From G963708325 sp963708325 (GTDB taxonomy: Bacteria; Actinomycetota; Thermoleophilia; Solirubrobacterales; 70-9), in NCBI GenBank assembly GCA_963708325.1, contig OY970203.1, positions 1,674,001 to 1,738,000 on the forward strand: DNA of 64,000 nucleotides. Reading direction: 5' to 3'. Position 1 is the first letter of the stretch; each line of letters begins with the position of its first letter. The translations under genes and the position numbers were made by a program. Shown here piece after piece: positions 1 through 9,225 of this stretch. The notes beneath the pieces were generated by a model. That model did no database searches. It was not told the DNA's origin and saw only the letters and a list, made by a program, of their open reading frames with translations.

Positions 1-1048
1 TCGAGGCCGCCGACGGGAAGATCAGAGGGTCCTGTGCCAGCTCGGGATCCTTCTTGGCGAGGATCGGCTGGACCCCGTCCACCGGGGTGACGTAGTTCAC
101 GTACGCCGCGATGTCGGCCTGGACCTCGGGCCGATAGACGAAGTTCATGAACGCGTACGCCGCCGCGGTGTTGGGCGCGCCGACCGGGATCACCATCTGG
201 TCGAAGAATGTGTCGCAGCCGTCGGTGGGCCGGCGCCACTCGGCGTTCTTGTTGCCGATCAGCGACGCATCCCCCGACCAGCCGATCGCCGCCACGACGT
301 TGCCGCTGGTCAGGTCCTCGGTGTACTCGTTGCCGGTGAAGCGGCGGATCTGGCCCGAGTCCGCCGCCTGCTTGATCTTGTCGATCGCCGCCGTCCAGTC
401 CTGCTTGGTGAAGTTGCTGGGATCGGCGCCCATGCTCTGCATCACCAGCGGCACCGTGTCCCGCATCTCGTCGAGCATTTCCACCTTGCCCTTGTACTTG
501 GGGTCGAAGAGGTCGCTGATCGACTTGATCTCGGGCGCCTTCGAGGTGTCGACCCAGATCCCCGTCAGGCCGCCCTGCCACGGGATCGAGAACTTGCGGC
601 CCGGGTCGGTGTCGTCTTTGGCGAACTCCGGACGGATGTTGTCGAAGACCGTCTTCAGGTCGGCATGGTTGAGTTGCTCCAGGTAGCCGAGGTCCCACAT
701 CTGCTTCGCCAACCAGTTGGTGACCACGAAGAGGCTGCGCCCGCCCGACTTCCCGTTGTCGAGCAGCGGCTGCAACTTGCCGAAGAACTGGGTGTTCGAG
801 TTGACGTCCTCGATGTACTTCACATCGACTGGGTAGGTTTTCTCGAATTCCGCGACGGTGCCCTTGGCACCGGGATCGATGTAGCCCGGCCAGTTGGAGA
901 AGGTCATCTCGCCGGTCGGCTTGCCTCCCTTCGCGACCGGTGCCTGGGCGCCGCCGCCGCCGTTGTCGCCGCAGGCGGCTATCAGCATCGCCGTCGCCAG
1001 CGTCAAGGCGGCCACGACCAGAGTCCGAATCGTTCGTGCTTGGCTCAC
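1..1048 (-). CDS. potD: Polyamine ABC transporter substrate-binding lipoprotein (partial, 3' end outside window)
   Basis: Extracytoplasmic solute receptor of a spermidine/putrescine-type (PotD family) importer. About 349 codons are visible and the C terminus lies beyond the left edge. I start it at GTG 1048, which has an AGGAG ribosome site a few bases upstream. The N terminus is a lipoprotein signal with lipobox AAC, lipidated Cys at residue 26, followed by a Gly-rich linker. The mature part has the PotD-like opening (TFSNWPGYIDP) and later a segment GWSGDASLI typical of the family's ligand-binding lobe. It lies 22 bp downstream of an ABC ATPase on the same strand, so the two are probably co-transcribed; permease genes are expected further left. 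Substrate assignment to polyamines is inference from family and from the neighbouring catabolic genes. Confidence 0.9.
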   Translation of the reverse strand, partial: MSQARTIRTLVVAALTLATAMLIAACGDNGGGGAQAPVAKGGKPTGEMTFSNWPGYIDPGAKGTVAEFEKTYPVDVKYIEDVNSNTQFFGKLQPLLDNGKSGGRSLFVVTNWLAKQMWDLGYLEQLNHADLKTVFDNIRPEFAKDDTDPGRKFSIPWQGGLTGIWVDTSKAPEIKSISDLFDPKYKGKVEMLDEMRDTVPLVMQSMGADPSNFTKQDWTAAIDKIKQAADSGQIRRFTGNEYTEDLTSGNVVAAIGWSGDASLIGNKNAEWRRPTDGCDTFFDQMVIPVGAPNTAAAYAFMNFVYRPEVQADIAAYVNYVTPVDGVQPILAKKDPELAQDPLIFPSAAS

Positions 1049-1070
1049 CGTTCTCTCCTGTCTGTGTCGG

Positions 1071-2270
1071 TCAAGTCTTTGTCGCTTCCTCCTCCGCGAC
1101 CCCGACCGATGCGGCCGACTCGCGGACCAAGTGCATGTGCTCCGGTGCCCAGGCGAGCTGCACGCGGGCCCCCCCGCCGGGGAGCCGCTGGCGCTCGCTT
1201 TCGTCGGCGTTCGGGACCAGCACGGTCATCTCGACGCCGTCGCTGAGGCGAACGACGATCTGGGTGGACGTGCCGAGGAAGACCGACGCCTCCACTACGC
1301 CCTCGACGGAGGCCATGTGCGGCATCCCCCGCTCCTCGACACGCCGGATGTCGAGCTTCTCCGGCCGAACGACGGCATGGCAGCGCTCGCCGGGGCCGAG
1401 CCCGTTCACCGCCGCCTCGATCTCGATGCCCACGTCGAGCCGCACCGAGCCGCGGCCGGCGTCGCTCGACGTCACCATCGCCGGCATCAGGTTCGACACT
1501 CCGATGAAACCGGCCACGAAGGTGGTGCGGGGCCGCTCGTAGACCTCCTCCGGGGCGCCCACCTGCTCGACCACGCCGCGGTTCATCACCGCGATCCGGT
1601 CGGACATCGTCAGCGCCTCCTCCTGGTCGTGGGTGACGTAGACGAAGGTGATCCCGACGTCGCGCTGGATCCGCTTCAACTCGACCTGCAGTCCCTTGCG
1701 CAGCTTCAGGTCGAGAGCGCCGAGGGGCTCGTCGAGCAGCAGGACCTCGGGCAGGTTGACCAGGGCCCGCGCCAGCGCCACGCGCTGCTGCTGGCCGCCG
1801 GAGAGCTGGTTCGGCTTGCGGTTCGCCTCGGTGCCAAGTCCGACGCGCTCCAGCTCCTCCTCGACCCGGCGCTTGATCTCCTCCTTGGCCACGTTCTTGC
1901 GCCGCAGCCCGAACGCGATGTTGTCGCGCACGCTGAGGTGCGGGAACAGCGCGTAGCTCTGAAAGACGGTGTTGGTCGGCCGGCGGTGGGGCGGAAGCGC
2001 CACCACGTCGCGGCCGTCGATCAGGACGCGGCCCGCGGTGGGCTCCTCGAAGCCCGCGATCACCCGAAGCGTCGTCGTCTTTCCGCAGCCGCTGGGACCG
2101 AGCAGGGTGAAGAACTCGCCGCTTGCGAGGGACAGGTCGAGGCTCCGCACCGCGACCAGGTCGCCGAAGCGCTTGCTCATCCCCTCGAGCTGAACGCTGG
2201 GCGTCCCCGCGTCGTTGCTGGCCGGGCTTGCCGGGTCCTCGATGCGGGCTGTGTCCGTCGTGTCCTCCAT
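1071..2270 (-). CDS. potA: Polyamine-type ABC transporter ATP-binding protein
   Basis: ATPase that powers the left-hand polyamine-type importer at the inner face of the membrane. I prefer ATG 2270 (399 residues) to longer starts because the extra N-terminal residues look like untranslated sequence. Visible motifs: Walker A GPSGCGKTT at about residues 58-66, Q-loop FQSYALFP, signature LSGGQ at about 156-160, Walker B LLLDEPLGALD from about 176, and an H-loop VTHDQEEALT. The C-terminal third fits the TOBE domain of PotA/MalK-type ATPases. It is transcribed divergently from the aminotransferase gene and is followed after 22 bp by the binding-protein gene. No strong ribosome site is visible before ATG 2270. 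Confidence 0.93.
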   Translation of the reverse strand: MEDTTDTARIEDPASPASNDAGTPSVQLEGMSKRFGDLVAVRSLDLSLASGEFFTLLGPSGCGKTTTLRVIAGFEEPTAGRVLIDGRDVVALPPHRRPTNTVFQSYALFPHLSVRDNIAFGLRRKNVAKEEIKRRVEEELERVGLGTEANRKPNQLSGGQQQRVALARALVNLPEVLLLDEPLGALDLKLRKGLQVELKRIQRDVGITFVYVTHDQEEALTMSDRIAVMNRGVVEQVGAPEEVYERPRTTFVAGFIGVSNLMPAMVTSSDAGRGSVRLDVGIEIEAAVNGLGPGERCHAVVRPEKLDIRRVEERGMPHMASVEGVVEASVFLGTSTQIVVRLSDGVEMTVLVPNADESERQRLPGGGARVQLAWAPEHMHLVRESAASVGVAEEEATKT

Positions 2271-2381
2271 CGGCCTCGGCCGCCCGCCGCCGATACGCAC
2301 GGCGTGCGGCGTACCCGCACTCACGTTATGCCCGCAAAGGCGCCTTGACAAGCGCGGTGGGCACAATGATCCCCGTGCGAG

Positions 2382-2464
2382 TTGTCCAAGTCGTACAAAT
2401 CATGGCGGCGAGGTTGAACCAACTCCCGCTTGCAGGCACGACACCGCGGCAGTACCGTTGTCCA
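2382..2464. promoter_or_regulatory. Candidate operator pair (TTGTCCA boxes) in divergent intergenic region
   Basis: The 234-bp gap between the divergent ATPase (starts 2270) and aminotransferase (starts 2505) holds two copies of GTTGTCCA, at 2381-2388 and 2457-2464. The first sits in a small inverted repeat, TTGT-N9-ACAA (2382-2398), followed by a -10-like TACAAA at 2394-2399. A TTGACA at 2345-2350 has no well-spaced -10. The same TTGTCCA heptamer occurs inverted at 13406-13412, upstream of the second importer. Binding by the PucR-type regulator of the operon is inference. Confidence 0.35.
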
Positions 2465-2504
2465 GAGCGTCGAGCGAGCGCCCGTCCCCGAGAGAGGAAG
2501 AGAG

Positions 2505-3893
2505 ATGGCCACAACCCCAGCCGCGGTCAGCGAAACCGTCGCCGCCGACCTTCAGCAGCAAGCAAAGCGCCACCTCTGGATGCACTTCACCCGAATGGGC
2601 GCCTACGACGACGCCGACGTGCCGATCATCGCTCGCGGCGAGGGCTGCTACGTCTACGACGATCACGGCAAGCGCTACCTCGACGGCCTGTCCGGACTGT
2701 TCTGCGTCAACGCCGGCCATGGCCGCACCGAGCTCGGCGACGCCGCCGCGGCCCAGGTTCGCGAGCTGGACTTCTACACCGTCTGGAGCTACGCCCACCC
2801 GCGCGCGATCGAGCTCGCGACCCGGATCGCCTCGCTCACCCCGGGTGACCTCAACCGGGTCTTCTTCACGTCGGGCGGCTCGGAGGCGGTCGAGTCGGCG
2901 ATCAAGCTCGCCCGCAGCTACCACAAGCACACGGGCAACGCCGGCAAGACCAAGGTGGTCGCCCGCGAGGTCGCGTACCACGGCACCTCGCTGGGCGCGT
3001 TGATGGTCACCGGGATCCCCGAGCTTCGAGCCCACTTCGAGCCGCTCGCCGGGTCGAGCGCCCACGTCCCGAACACGGACAGCTACCACTGGCCCGCCGA
3101 CCGCGATCCGCTGTGGGCGGCAGACGCGATTGCCGACCGGATCGAGTTCGAGCACCCCGACACCGTCGCTGCCGTGATCCTCGAGCCGGTCCAGAACGCC
3201 GGCGGCTGCATCCCGCCCCAGGACGGCTATTTCCAGCGCGTCCGCGAGATCTGCGACCGCTACAACGTCCTGCTGATCTCCGACGAGGTGATCTGCTCGT
3301 GGGGGCGGATCGGCCACTGGTTCGGATCCGAGCGCTACGGCTACGTGCCGGACATCATCACCACGGCGAAGGCGCTGACCTCGGCCAACGTGCCGATGGG
3401 GGCGATGGCGGTCTCCGATCGGGTCGCGGAGCCGTTCATGCACGGCAAGGAGATGTTCGTGCACGGCTTCACCTTCGCGGGCCATCCGGTGGCCGCAGCC
3501 GTCGCCCTCGCGAACATCGACCTGCTCGAGCGCGAGGACCTCTGCGGCCATGTGCGTGCCAAGGAGGGCGAGTTCCGGGCGATGCTCGAGAGCCTTCGCG
3601 ACATCCCGATCGTCGGCGACGTGCGGGGCGCCGGCTACTTCCTGGCGGTCGAGCTGGTCAAGGACCAGGAGACCCGGGAGACGTTCAACGACGAGGAGTC
3701 CGAGGATCTGCTGAGGGGCTTTCTCTCCGGAGAGCTGTTCAGCCGCGGGCTGATCTGCCGCGCCGACGACCGCGGCGACCCCGTCGTCCAGCTGGCGCCA
3801 CCTCTGATCGCCGACAGCGAGCAGTTCGCCGAGATCGAGGCGGTGCTGCGCCCGGTCCTCACCGAGGCCTGCGACCGGGTCGTCCGCGACTGA
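2505..3893 (+). CDS. Class III (omega-amino acid:pyruvate type) aminotransferase
   Basis: PLP-dependent fold-type I aminotransferase of 462 residues, cytoplasmic. It is of the subgroup that moves a terminal amino group from putrescine, GABA or beta-alanine onto pyruvate. ATG 2505 follows an AGAGGAAGAG ribosome site. Visible features: N-terminal MHFTRMG block, the PLP-phosphate contact SGGSEA, the Asp before the cofactor in LLISDEVICSWGR, and the Schiff-base Lys at residue 289 in TTAKALTSA. First gene of the catabolic run; the PucR gene starts 18 bp downstream. Neighbouring alanine dehydrogenase argues for pyruvate as acceptor, and the semialdehyde dehydrogenase argues for putrescine or GABA as donor. 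Exact substrate cannot be read from sequence. Confidence 0.9.
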   Translation: MATTPAAVSETVAADLQQQAKRHLWMHFTRMGAYDDADVPIIARGEGCYVYDDHGKRYLDGLSGLFCVNAGHGRTELGDAAAAQVRELDFYTVWSYAHPRAIELATRIASLTPGDLNRVFFTSGGSEAVESAIKLARSYHKHTGNAGKTKVVAREVAYHGTSLGALMVTGIPELRAHFEPLAGSSAHVPNTDSYHWPADRDPLWAADAIADRIEFEHPDTVAAVILEPVQNAGGCIPPQDGYFQRVREICDRYNVLLISDEVICSWGRIGHWFGSERYGYVPDIITTAKALTSANVPMGAMAVSDRVAEPFMHGKEMFVHGFTFAGHPVAAAVALANIDLLEREDLCGHVRAKEGEFRAMLESLRDIPIVGDVRGAGYFLAVELVKDQETRETFNDEESEDLLRGFLSGELFSRGLICRADDRGDPVVQLAPPLIADSEQFAEIEAVLRPVLTEACDRVVRD

Positions 3894-3911
3894 GCCCGTG
3901 GAGGGTCTGGG

Positions 3912-5504
3912 ATGCTGACGGTCAATAGCCTCCTCGAGGAGATGGGGCTGGAGCTGGCCGCCGGCGACGGCGCCGCCGGCGACAACCGGGTCCGCTGGGT
4001 GCACATCTCCGAGCTGGCCGATCCGACGCCGTGGCTGTCCGGCGGCGAGCTGCTTCTGACCACCGGAATCGGACGCGGTGGCGAGCCCGATCCCGGTCTT
4101 GCCAACGCGGCCGAGCAGCGCAAGTTCGTGCGCCGGCTCTCCCGGCACGGGCTCGCGGGGCTCGGCTTCGGCACCGGCTTCGATCACAAGAAGCTGCCCC
4201 GGGCGCTCGTCGACGAGGCCGAGAAGCTCGACTTCCCGCTGTTCGAGGTCCCCTACAGCATGCCGTTCATCGCGATCACCGAGAAGGCGTTCACGCGCCT
4301 GGTCAACGAGCAGTACGACGTGCTGCGGAGCGGAATCGCGATCCACAAGCGGCTCGAGCGCCTCGTGCTGGAGGGACGTGGACTCGACGAGATCACCGCC
4401 ACCCTCGCCGGCGCGATCGGCGGCGCCGTCATCGTCCTCGACTTTCGCGGCGAGCCGAAGGCCTCGGCCGGCTTCCGCCGGAGCGCCGACGCCGGCGGCA
4501 CCGCGGCGGCTCTTTCGGAGGAGGTCGCCGAGCGCGCCGCCGCCGGCGACAACAGCGCGTTCGTGCCGCGCCATGCCGAGCTCGCCGACCGCTCGCTGGT
4601 CCTGCCCGTGCCGGCGCCGGGCAAGGGCGCGCCGCAGGCGTGGCTGGCCGCCGTCAGCGAGGCCGGCGGCCTCGCCGATTTCGAGCGCCTGATCGCCCAG
4701 CAGGCGGTGATCGTGGTGGCGCTGGAGCTGATGCGGGAGCGGATCGTGCACGAGACCGAGCGGCGCCTGGCCGGGGACGTGCTCGCGGAGGCGCTCGGCG
4801 GCCGGCTCGATGCCGCCGAGCTGCGCCGGCGGCTGGAGCCGTTCGGGATCGGCGAGTCGGCGGCCGTGATCCTGTTCGAGCTGGACGATCCCGCCGCCGC
4901 CGAACGGGATCTGGAGGGGGCGCTGGCCGAGGCCGGCTGCCCCGCCCTCGTCGCCTCCCCGGGCTCGGTGCGCAGGCCGCTGCTGTGCGCGGTGATCGAT
5001 CCCGGCGAGCGCGACCCGGTGGACGTCGCCGCCGCCGCGCGCGAGGCCCTGACCGCCCAGCGCGGGCCCGTCCGCGCCGCGGCAAGCCGCGTGGCCACGA
5101 GCGACTCGGTGCGGCGCAGCTTCCACGAGGCGCGCTGTGCCCTGGAGGCGACGACGATCGCCAACGGCGACGGCAACGCCGTTGCCTCGTGGCGCGACCT
5201 CGGCGCCTTCACCCTGCTGCTGTCGCTGCAGGACGACGACGCCCTGCGCGTGTATTGCGACAGCCTTCTGTCGCCGATCGAGGAGAGCGAGGGCAGCTAC
5301 GGCGGCGAGCTGCTGCGGTCGCTGGAGGCCTTCATCGAGCAGAACGGCCAGTGGGAGCGGGCGGCGCGCGAGGTCTACTGCCACCGGCATACCCTGCGCT
5401 ACCGGATAAAGCGCATCGAGGAGCTGACCGGGCGCGACCTCGGCCGCGCGCACGACCGGATCGAGTTCTGGCTGGCGCTGCGCGCGCGGGAGCTGGTGCG
5501 GTGA
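3912..5504 (+). CDS. PucR family transcriptional regulator
   Basis: Regulator of 530 residues. The N-terminal about 130 residues fit the PucR (purine catabolism regulator) sensing domain, with the family block PWLSGGELLLTTG and a segment ending LFEVPY. A central region follows, and the C-terminal about 60 residues form a PucR-type helix-turn-helix (AAREVYCHRHTLRYRIKRI). ATG 3912 has GGAGGG six bases upstream. It sits inside the operon it probably controls, and its TGA overlaps the GTG of the next gene by 4 bp. PucR-family proteins often activate nitrogen-compound catabolism; control of polyamine/GABA genes here is inferred from position only. Confidence 0.9.
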   Translation: MLTVNSLLEEMGLELAAGDGAAGDNRVRWVHISELADPTPWLSGGELLLTTGIGRGGEPDPGLANAAEQRKFVRRLSRHGLAGLGFGTGFDHKKLPRALVDEAEKLDFPLFEVPYSMPFIAITEKAFTRLVNEQYDVLRSGIAIHKRLERLVLEGRGLDEITATLAGAIGGAVIVLDFRGEPKASAGFRRSADAGGTAAALSEEVAERAAAGDNSAFVPRHAELADRSLVLPVPAPGKGAPQAWLAAVSEAGGLADFERLIAQQAVIVVALELMRERIVHETERRLAGDVLAEALGGRLDAAELRRRLEPFGIGESAAVILFELDDPAAAERDLEGALAEAGCPALVASPGSVRRPLLCAVIDPGERDPVDVAAAAREALTAQRGPVRAAASRVATSDSVRRSFHEARCALEATTIANGDGNAVASWRDLGAFTLLLSLQDDDALRVYCDSLLSPIEESEGSYGGELLRSLEAFIEQNGQWERAAREVYCHRHTLRYRIKRIEELTGRDLGRAHDRIEFWLALRARELVR

Positions 5505-6646
5505 CGGCGCAGAGGCCGCTCGACGTGGCCGTGCTCGGCGCCGGCGGCACGATCGGGCCGGCGATCGTCCGCGATCTCGCCGAGTCCGAGGAGGTCGGCC
5601 GGATGATCCTCTGCGACCTGGCCGTCGAGCGCGCCGCCGAGACGGCGAGACTGCACGGCGGCGGTCGCAGCGTCGTGGTCTCGCCGGCGCAGGGCAAGCT
5701 GGCGGAGGCGATCTCCGGCTGCGACGTGCTCGTCAACTCGGCCAGCTACCGGGTGAACCTCGAGGCGATGGAGGCGTGCCTGGAGGCCGATTGCCACTAC
5801 CTCGACCTCGGCGGCCTGTTCTGGATGACCGGCCGCCAGCTCGCGATGAGCGACCGCTTCGCCGAGGCGGGACTCCTGGCGGTGCTGGGGATCGGGTCGA
5901 GCCCTGGCAAGACCAACCTGATGGCGGCCGTCGCAGCCCGCGAGCTGACCGGCGAGCTCGCGTCGGTCGAGCGCGCCCCCGAACAGCGCGCCCGAATCGA
6001 CGCCATCCACGTCAGCGCCGCCGGCCGCGACCTCGACCCGCCGCAGGGGGAGAGCTTTCCCTACGCGCTGCGCACCCTGCTCGACGAGGTGACGATGTCG
6101 CCGGTGGCGGTGCGTGCGGGCACCCCGGTCGAGCTGGAACCGCTCACGGCCGGAGGCACGGTCGACTTCGGCGAACCGATCGGCGAGCTCGAGACGATCC
6201 AGACGCTGCACTCCGAGCTTCGCACCTTCCCGAAAAGCTTCGGCTGCCGCGATGTGAGCTTCCGGCTCGCCCTGCCTGCCCCTCTGCTGGCCCGCCTGCG
6301 CGAGCTGGCGGACGCTTCCGCCGCGGAGGTCGAGGCGGCGGCGCGGAGCGCCGCGCCTCCCTCGCCCGAGACGGTCTCGGTCCACATCGTCGATGCGGTT
6401 GCCGGCGAGCGGGCCGTTCGCGCTCGCGCCGTCACCCGTCCGCTGGAGGCCTGGGGGCTGGGCGGCGGGATCGTCTCCACGGCGGCGCCGGCGGCGGCAA
6501 CCGTGCGGCTGCTCGCCCGCGACCGGATCTCGGCGCGCGGGGCGCTGCCGCCGGAGCGCTGCATCGATCCCGACGAGCTGCTCGGCGAGCTCGAGCGGCG
6601 CGGCACCGAGATCACGGTGGGCGCGCCCGAGGGAGCGTTGCTGTGA
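5501..6646 (+). CDS. Saccharopine dehydrogenase-like NAD(P)-binding protein
   Basis: Protein of 381 residues with an N-terminal Rossmann motif (VLGAGGTIGPAIV at about 10-22) and the layout of the saccharopine dehydrogenase/carboxynorspermidine synthase superfamily. An acidic residue at the end of beta-2 (LCDLAVE) fits dinucleotide binding. GTG 5501 overlaps the upstream stop by 4 bp (GTGA), and its own stop overlaps the alanine dehydrogenase start by 4 bp, so it is translationally coupled on both sides. A role in amino-acid or polyamine redox chemistry is likely. The family is too broad to name the substrate; imine reduction, as in carboxynorspermidine or homospermidine synthases, is one possibility given the cluster. 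Confidence 0.8.
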   Translation: MTAQRPLDVAVLGAGGTIGPAIVRDLAESEEVGRMILCDLAVERAAETARLHGGGRSVVVSPAQGKLAEAISGCDVLVNSASYRVNLEAMEACLEADCHYLDLGGLFWMTGRQLAMSDRFAEAGLLAVLGIGSSPGKTNLMAAVAARELTGELASVERAPEQRARIDAIHVSAAGRDLDPPQGESFPYALRTLLDEVTMSPVAVRAGTPVELEPLTAGGTVDFGEPIGELETIQTLHSELRTFPKSFGCRDVSFRLALPAPLLARLRELADASAAEVEAAARSAAPPSPETVSVHIVDAVAGERAVRARAVTRPLEAWGLGGGIVSTAAPAAATVRLLARDRISARGALPPERCIDPDELLGELERRGTEITVGAPEGALL

Positions 6647-7791
6647 GGGTCGGCGTCCCGACGGAGGTCAAGCCGGACGAGTACCGCGTCGCGCTGACGC
6701 CGGTGGGGGCGCGGGAGCTGGCCGAGCAGGATCACGAGGTCCTCGTCCAGGCGGGCGCCGGCGACGGCAGCGCGATTCCCGACGGAGCCTACGCCGCCCA
6801 GGGCGCGCGAATCGTCGCCGACGCGGCCGACGTCTGGCGCGACGCCGACCTCGTGCTGAAGGTGAAGGAGCCGCAGCCGCCGGAGGTCGAGCTGCTGCGG
6901 GCCGAGACGACGCTCTTCACCTACCTGCACCTCGCGCCCGCCCCCGAGCTGACGCGCGGGCTGTGCGAGTCCGGCGCCACCTGCATCGCCTACGAGACGG
7001 TCGAGGACACCGCCGGCGGCCTGCCCCTGCTGGCGCCGATGAGCGAGATCGCCGGCAAGATCGCGACGCAGGCCGGGGCGTTCATGCTCGAGAAGCCGCT
7101 GGGCGGCCGCGGCATCCTGCTGGGCGGCGTGCCCGGCGTGGCGGCGGCCAACGTGATGATCATCGGCGGAGGCGCGGTCGGGCTCAACGCCGCCTTCATC
7201 GCGATCGGGATGGAGGCCGACGTGTTCGTCTTCGACGTCTCGATCGACCGGCTCCGCGACCTCGACCTGGTCCTCAACGGGCGCTGCTCGACCGTGTACT
7301 CCTCGACCCTTGCGATCGAGGAGATGCTGCCGCGCGCCGACCTGGTGATCGGCGCGGTCCTGCGCCACGGCGCTCGCGCCCCCCACGTGATCACGCGCGC
7401 CCAGCTGGCGATGATCAAGCCGGGCGCAGTGCTCGTCGACGTCTCGATCGACCAGGGCGGCTGCTTCGAGACATCGCGGCCCACCACCCATCGGGATCCC
7501 ACCTTCGAGGTGGACGGGGTCACGCATTACTGCGTCACGAACATGCCCGGGGCGGTGCCGATCACGGCCACCTACGCCCTCACGAACGCCACCCTTCCCT
7601 ACGTGCTGGCGCTGGCGGAGCACGGCGTGGCCGAGGCGGCGCGACGTGATCCCGGCCTTCGTCTCGGGATCAACGTGATGGGCGGGAAGGTCACGCACCC
7701 GGCGGTGGCCGAGGGAGTGGGGGCGACCTTCACCTCGGTGGAGGATGCGATCGGAGAGAGGGCGGAACCAAGGCAGCGGACAGCAGGCTGA
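6643..7791 (+). CDS. ald: Alanine dehydrogenase
   Basis: NAD-dependent oxidative deamination of L-alanine to pyruvate and ammonium, cytoplasmic, 382 residues (family about 370). Start GTG 6643 gives the hallmark N terminus RVGVPTEVKPDEYRVALTP. Also visible are the substrate Lys in LVLKVKEP, the catalytic His in YLHLAP, the Rossmann glycines in IIGGGAVGLNAA and the C-terminal block THPAVAEG. It overlaps the saccharopine dehydrogenase-like gene by 4 bp. In this operon it would regenerate the pyruvate consumed by the aminotransferase, which closes the amino-acceptor cycle. The last about 12 residues (after SVEDAIG) are an unconserved tail. Confidence 0.95.
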   Translation: MRVGVPTEVKPDEYRVALTPVGARELAEQDHEVLVQAGAGDGSAIPDGAYAAQGARIVADAADVWRDADLVLKVKEPQPPEVELLRAETTLFTYLHLAPAPELTRGLCESGATCIAYETVEDTAGGLPLLAPMSEIAGKIATQAGAFMLEKPLGGRGILLGGVPGVAAANVMIIGGGAVGLNAAFIAIGMEADVFVFDVSIDRLRDLDLVLNGRCSTVYSSTLAIEEMLPRADLVIGAVLRHGARAPHVITRAQLAMIKPGAVLVDVSIDQGGCFETSRPTTHRDPTFEVDGVTHYCVTNMPGAVPITATYALTNATLPYVLALAEHGVAEAARRDPGLRLGINVMGGKVTHPAVAEGVGATFTSVEDAIGERAEPRQRTAG

Positions 7792-7843
7792 GCGGCGAAA
7801 GGACCTGGGATGGCAACTGAATCAAGACAAGGAGTGGATCAAG

Positions 7844-9211
7844 TTGAGCATGTACGCAGTCGTTAACCCGGCAACCGGCGAGAAGCTCGAGGAGTACCCA
7901 GAGATCTCAGACGATGAGCTCGACGCCGCCATCGCCAGGGCTTGGGAGGCGCGCAAGGCGCTCACCTCGCTCTCTGCGGCCGAGCGCGCCGAGAAGATCA
8001 AGCGCCTCGGCGAGCTCCACCTCGAGCGACGTGAGGCGCTTGCCGCAATCGTGGTGAAGGAGATGGGCAAGCCGATGGAGCAGGCGCTCGGCGAGGTCGA
8101 CTTCTGCGGCGACATCTACGCGTACTACGCCGACCGCGCGGCGGACTTCCTCAAGGACGAGCCGATCGAGCTGCTTGCGGGCGAGGGCACGGCGGTGATC
8201 CGCCGCTCGGCGATGGGGCCGCTGCTTGGGATCATGCCCTGGAACTTCCCCTACTACCAGGTGGCCCGCTTCGCGGGACCGAATCTGATCGTCGGCAACC
8301 CGATCCTGCTGAAGCCGGCACCCCAGTGCCCGGAGTCGGCCGAGGCGATACAGAAGATGTGCGACGACGTCGGCCTCCCGGAGGGCGCGTACCAGACGAT
8401 CCTCGCGACCCACGAACAGATCGCCGAGAAGGTGATCCCCGACCCGCGCGTGCGCGGTGTCTCGGTCACCGGCTCCGAGCGAGCGGGCGCCGCCGTCGCC
8501 GAGGTCGCCGGACGCAACCTTAAGAAGGTGGTCCTCGAGATGGGTGGCTCCGACCCGTTCATCGTGCTCGCGACCGAGAACCTCGACGAGGTCGTCGACG
8601 CCGCGGTGGAGGCGCGCCTCGACAACACGGGCCAGTCGTGTAACGCCGCGAAGCGGTTCATCGTCGTCGACGAGCTCTACGACGACTTCCTCGCGAAGTT
8701 CACGGAGAAGATGAAGGAGGTGGAGCCCGGGGATCCGGCCGAGGACTCGGCGATGGGACCACTCTCGTCGTCGACCGCGGCGGAGCGCCTTCAGGACCAG
8801 ATCGACCGCGCGAAGGCCCAGGGCGCCGAGGCCGTTCTCGAAGGCGAACGGAAGGACAACTTCTTCGGCACGACGGTCCTCACCGGCATCAGCCCCGAGA
8901 GCGACGCCTACCGGGAGGAGTTCTTCGGGCCCGTAGCGAGCGTTTACCGGGTCTCGTCCGAGGAGGAGGCGATCCGGGTCGCCAACGACACGCCGTTCGG
9001 CCTCGGCTCCTACGTCTTCACGACCGACCCCGAGCAGGGCGACCGTGTCGCCAACGACATCGAGGCCGGCATGGTCTTCGTGAACGGCGTCCTCCTTGAC
9101 GGCGCCGAGCTGCCGTTCGGGGGCGTCAAGCGTTCCGGCTTCGGACGCGAGCTCGGCCCGTACGGGATGGACGAGTTCGTCAACAAGAAGCTGATCCGCG
9201 TCGTGAAGTAG
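7844..9211 (+). CDS. gabD: NAD(P)-dependent succinate-semialdehyde / aminoaldehyde dehydrogenase
   Basis: Aldehyde dehydrogenase of about 455 residues, oxidising succinate semialdehyde (or 4-aminobutanal) to the acid. I use TTG 7844 because AAGGAG lies nine bases before it; ATG 7850, two codons later, is the alternative. Visible: cofactor-loop PWNFPYYQ, catalytic Glu in LEMGGSD, catalytic Cys at about residue 266 in NTGQSCNAAKR, and the C-terminal ELPFGGVKRSG block. The short form and GQSCNAAKR sequence match GabD1/Sad-type enzymes. It follows ald by 52 bp and ends 14 bp before the convergent permease gene, too short for a separate strong terminator. It completes the GABA-to-succinate route with the aminotransferase. 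Confidence 0.92.
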   Translation: MSMYAVVNPATGEKLEEYPEISDDELDAAIARAWEARKALTSLSAAERAEKIKRLGELHLERREALAAIVVKEMGKPMEQALGEVDFCGDIYAYYADRAADFLKDEPIELLAGEGTAVIRRSAMGPLLGIMPWNFPYYQVARFAGPNLIVGNPILLKPAPQCPESAEAIQKMCDDVGLPEGAYQTILATHEQIAEKVIPDPRVRGVSVTGSERAGAAVAEVAGRNLKKVVLEMGGSDPFIVLATENLDEVVDAAVEARLDNTGQSCNAAKRFIVVDELYDDFLAKFTEKMKEVEPGDPAEDSAMGPLSSSTAAERLQDQIDRAKAQGAEAVLEGERKDNFFGTTVLTGISPESDAYREEFFGPVASVYRVSSEEEAIRVANDTPFGLGSYVFTTDPEQGDRVANDIEAGMVFVNGVLLDGAELPFGGVKRSGFGRELGPYGMDEFVNKKLIRVVK

Positions 9212-9225
9212 AGCGTCGGCTCGAC

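Noticed and set aside
2345..2367. TTGACA with CACAAT as a promoter for the aminotransferase operon
   Set aside because: Spacing is only 11 bp, too short for a sigma-70 promoter.
2400..5453. Open frame of about 1017 codons on the minus strand
   Set aside because: Antisense of the aminotransferase and PucR genes; His/Asp/Gly-rich shadow translation.
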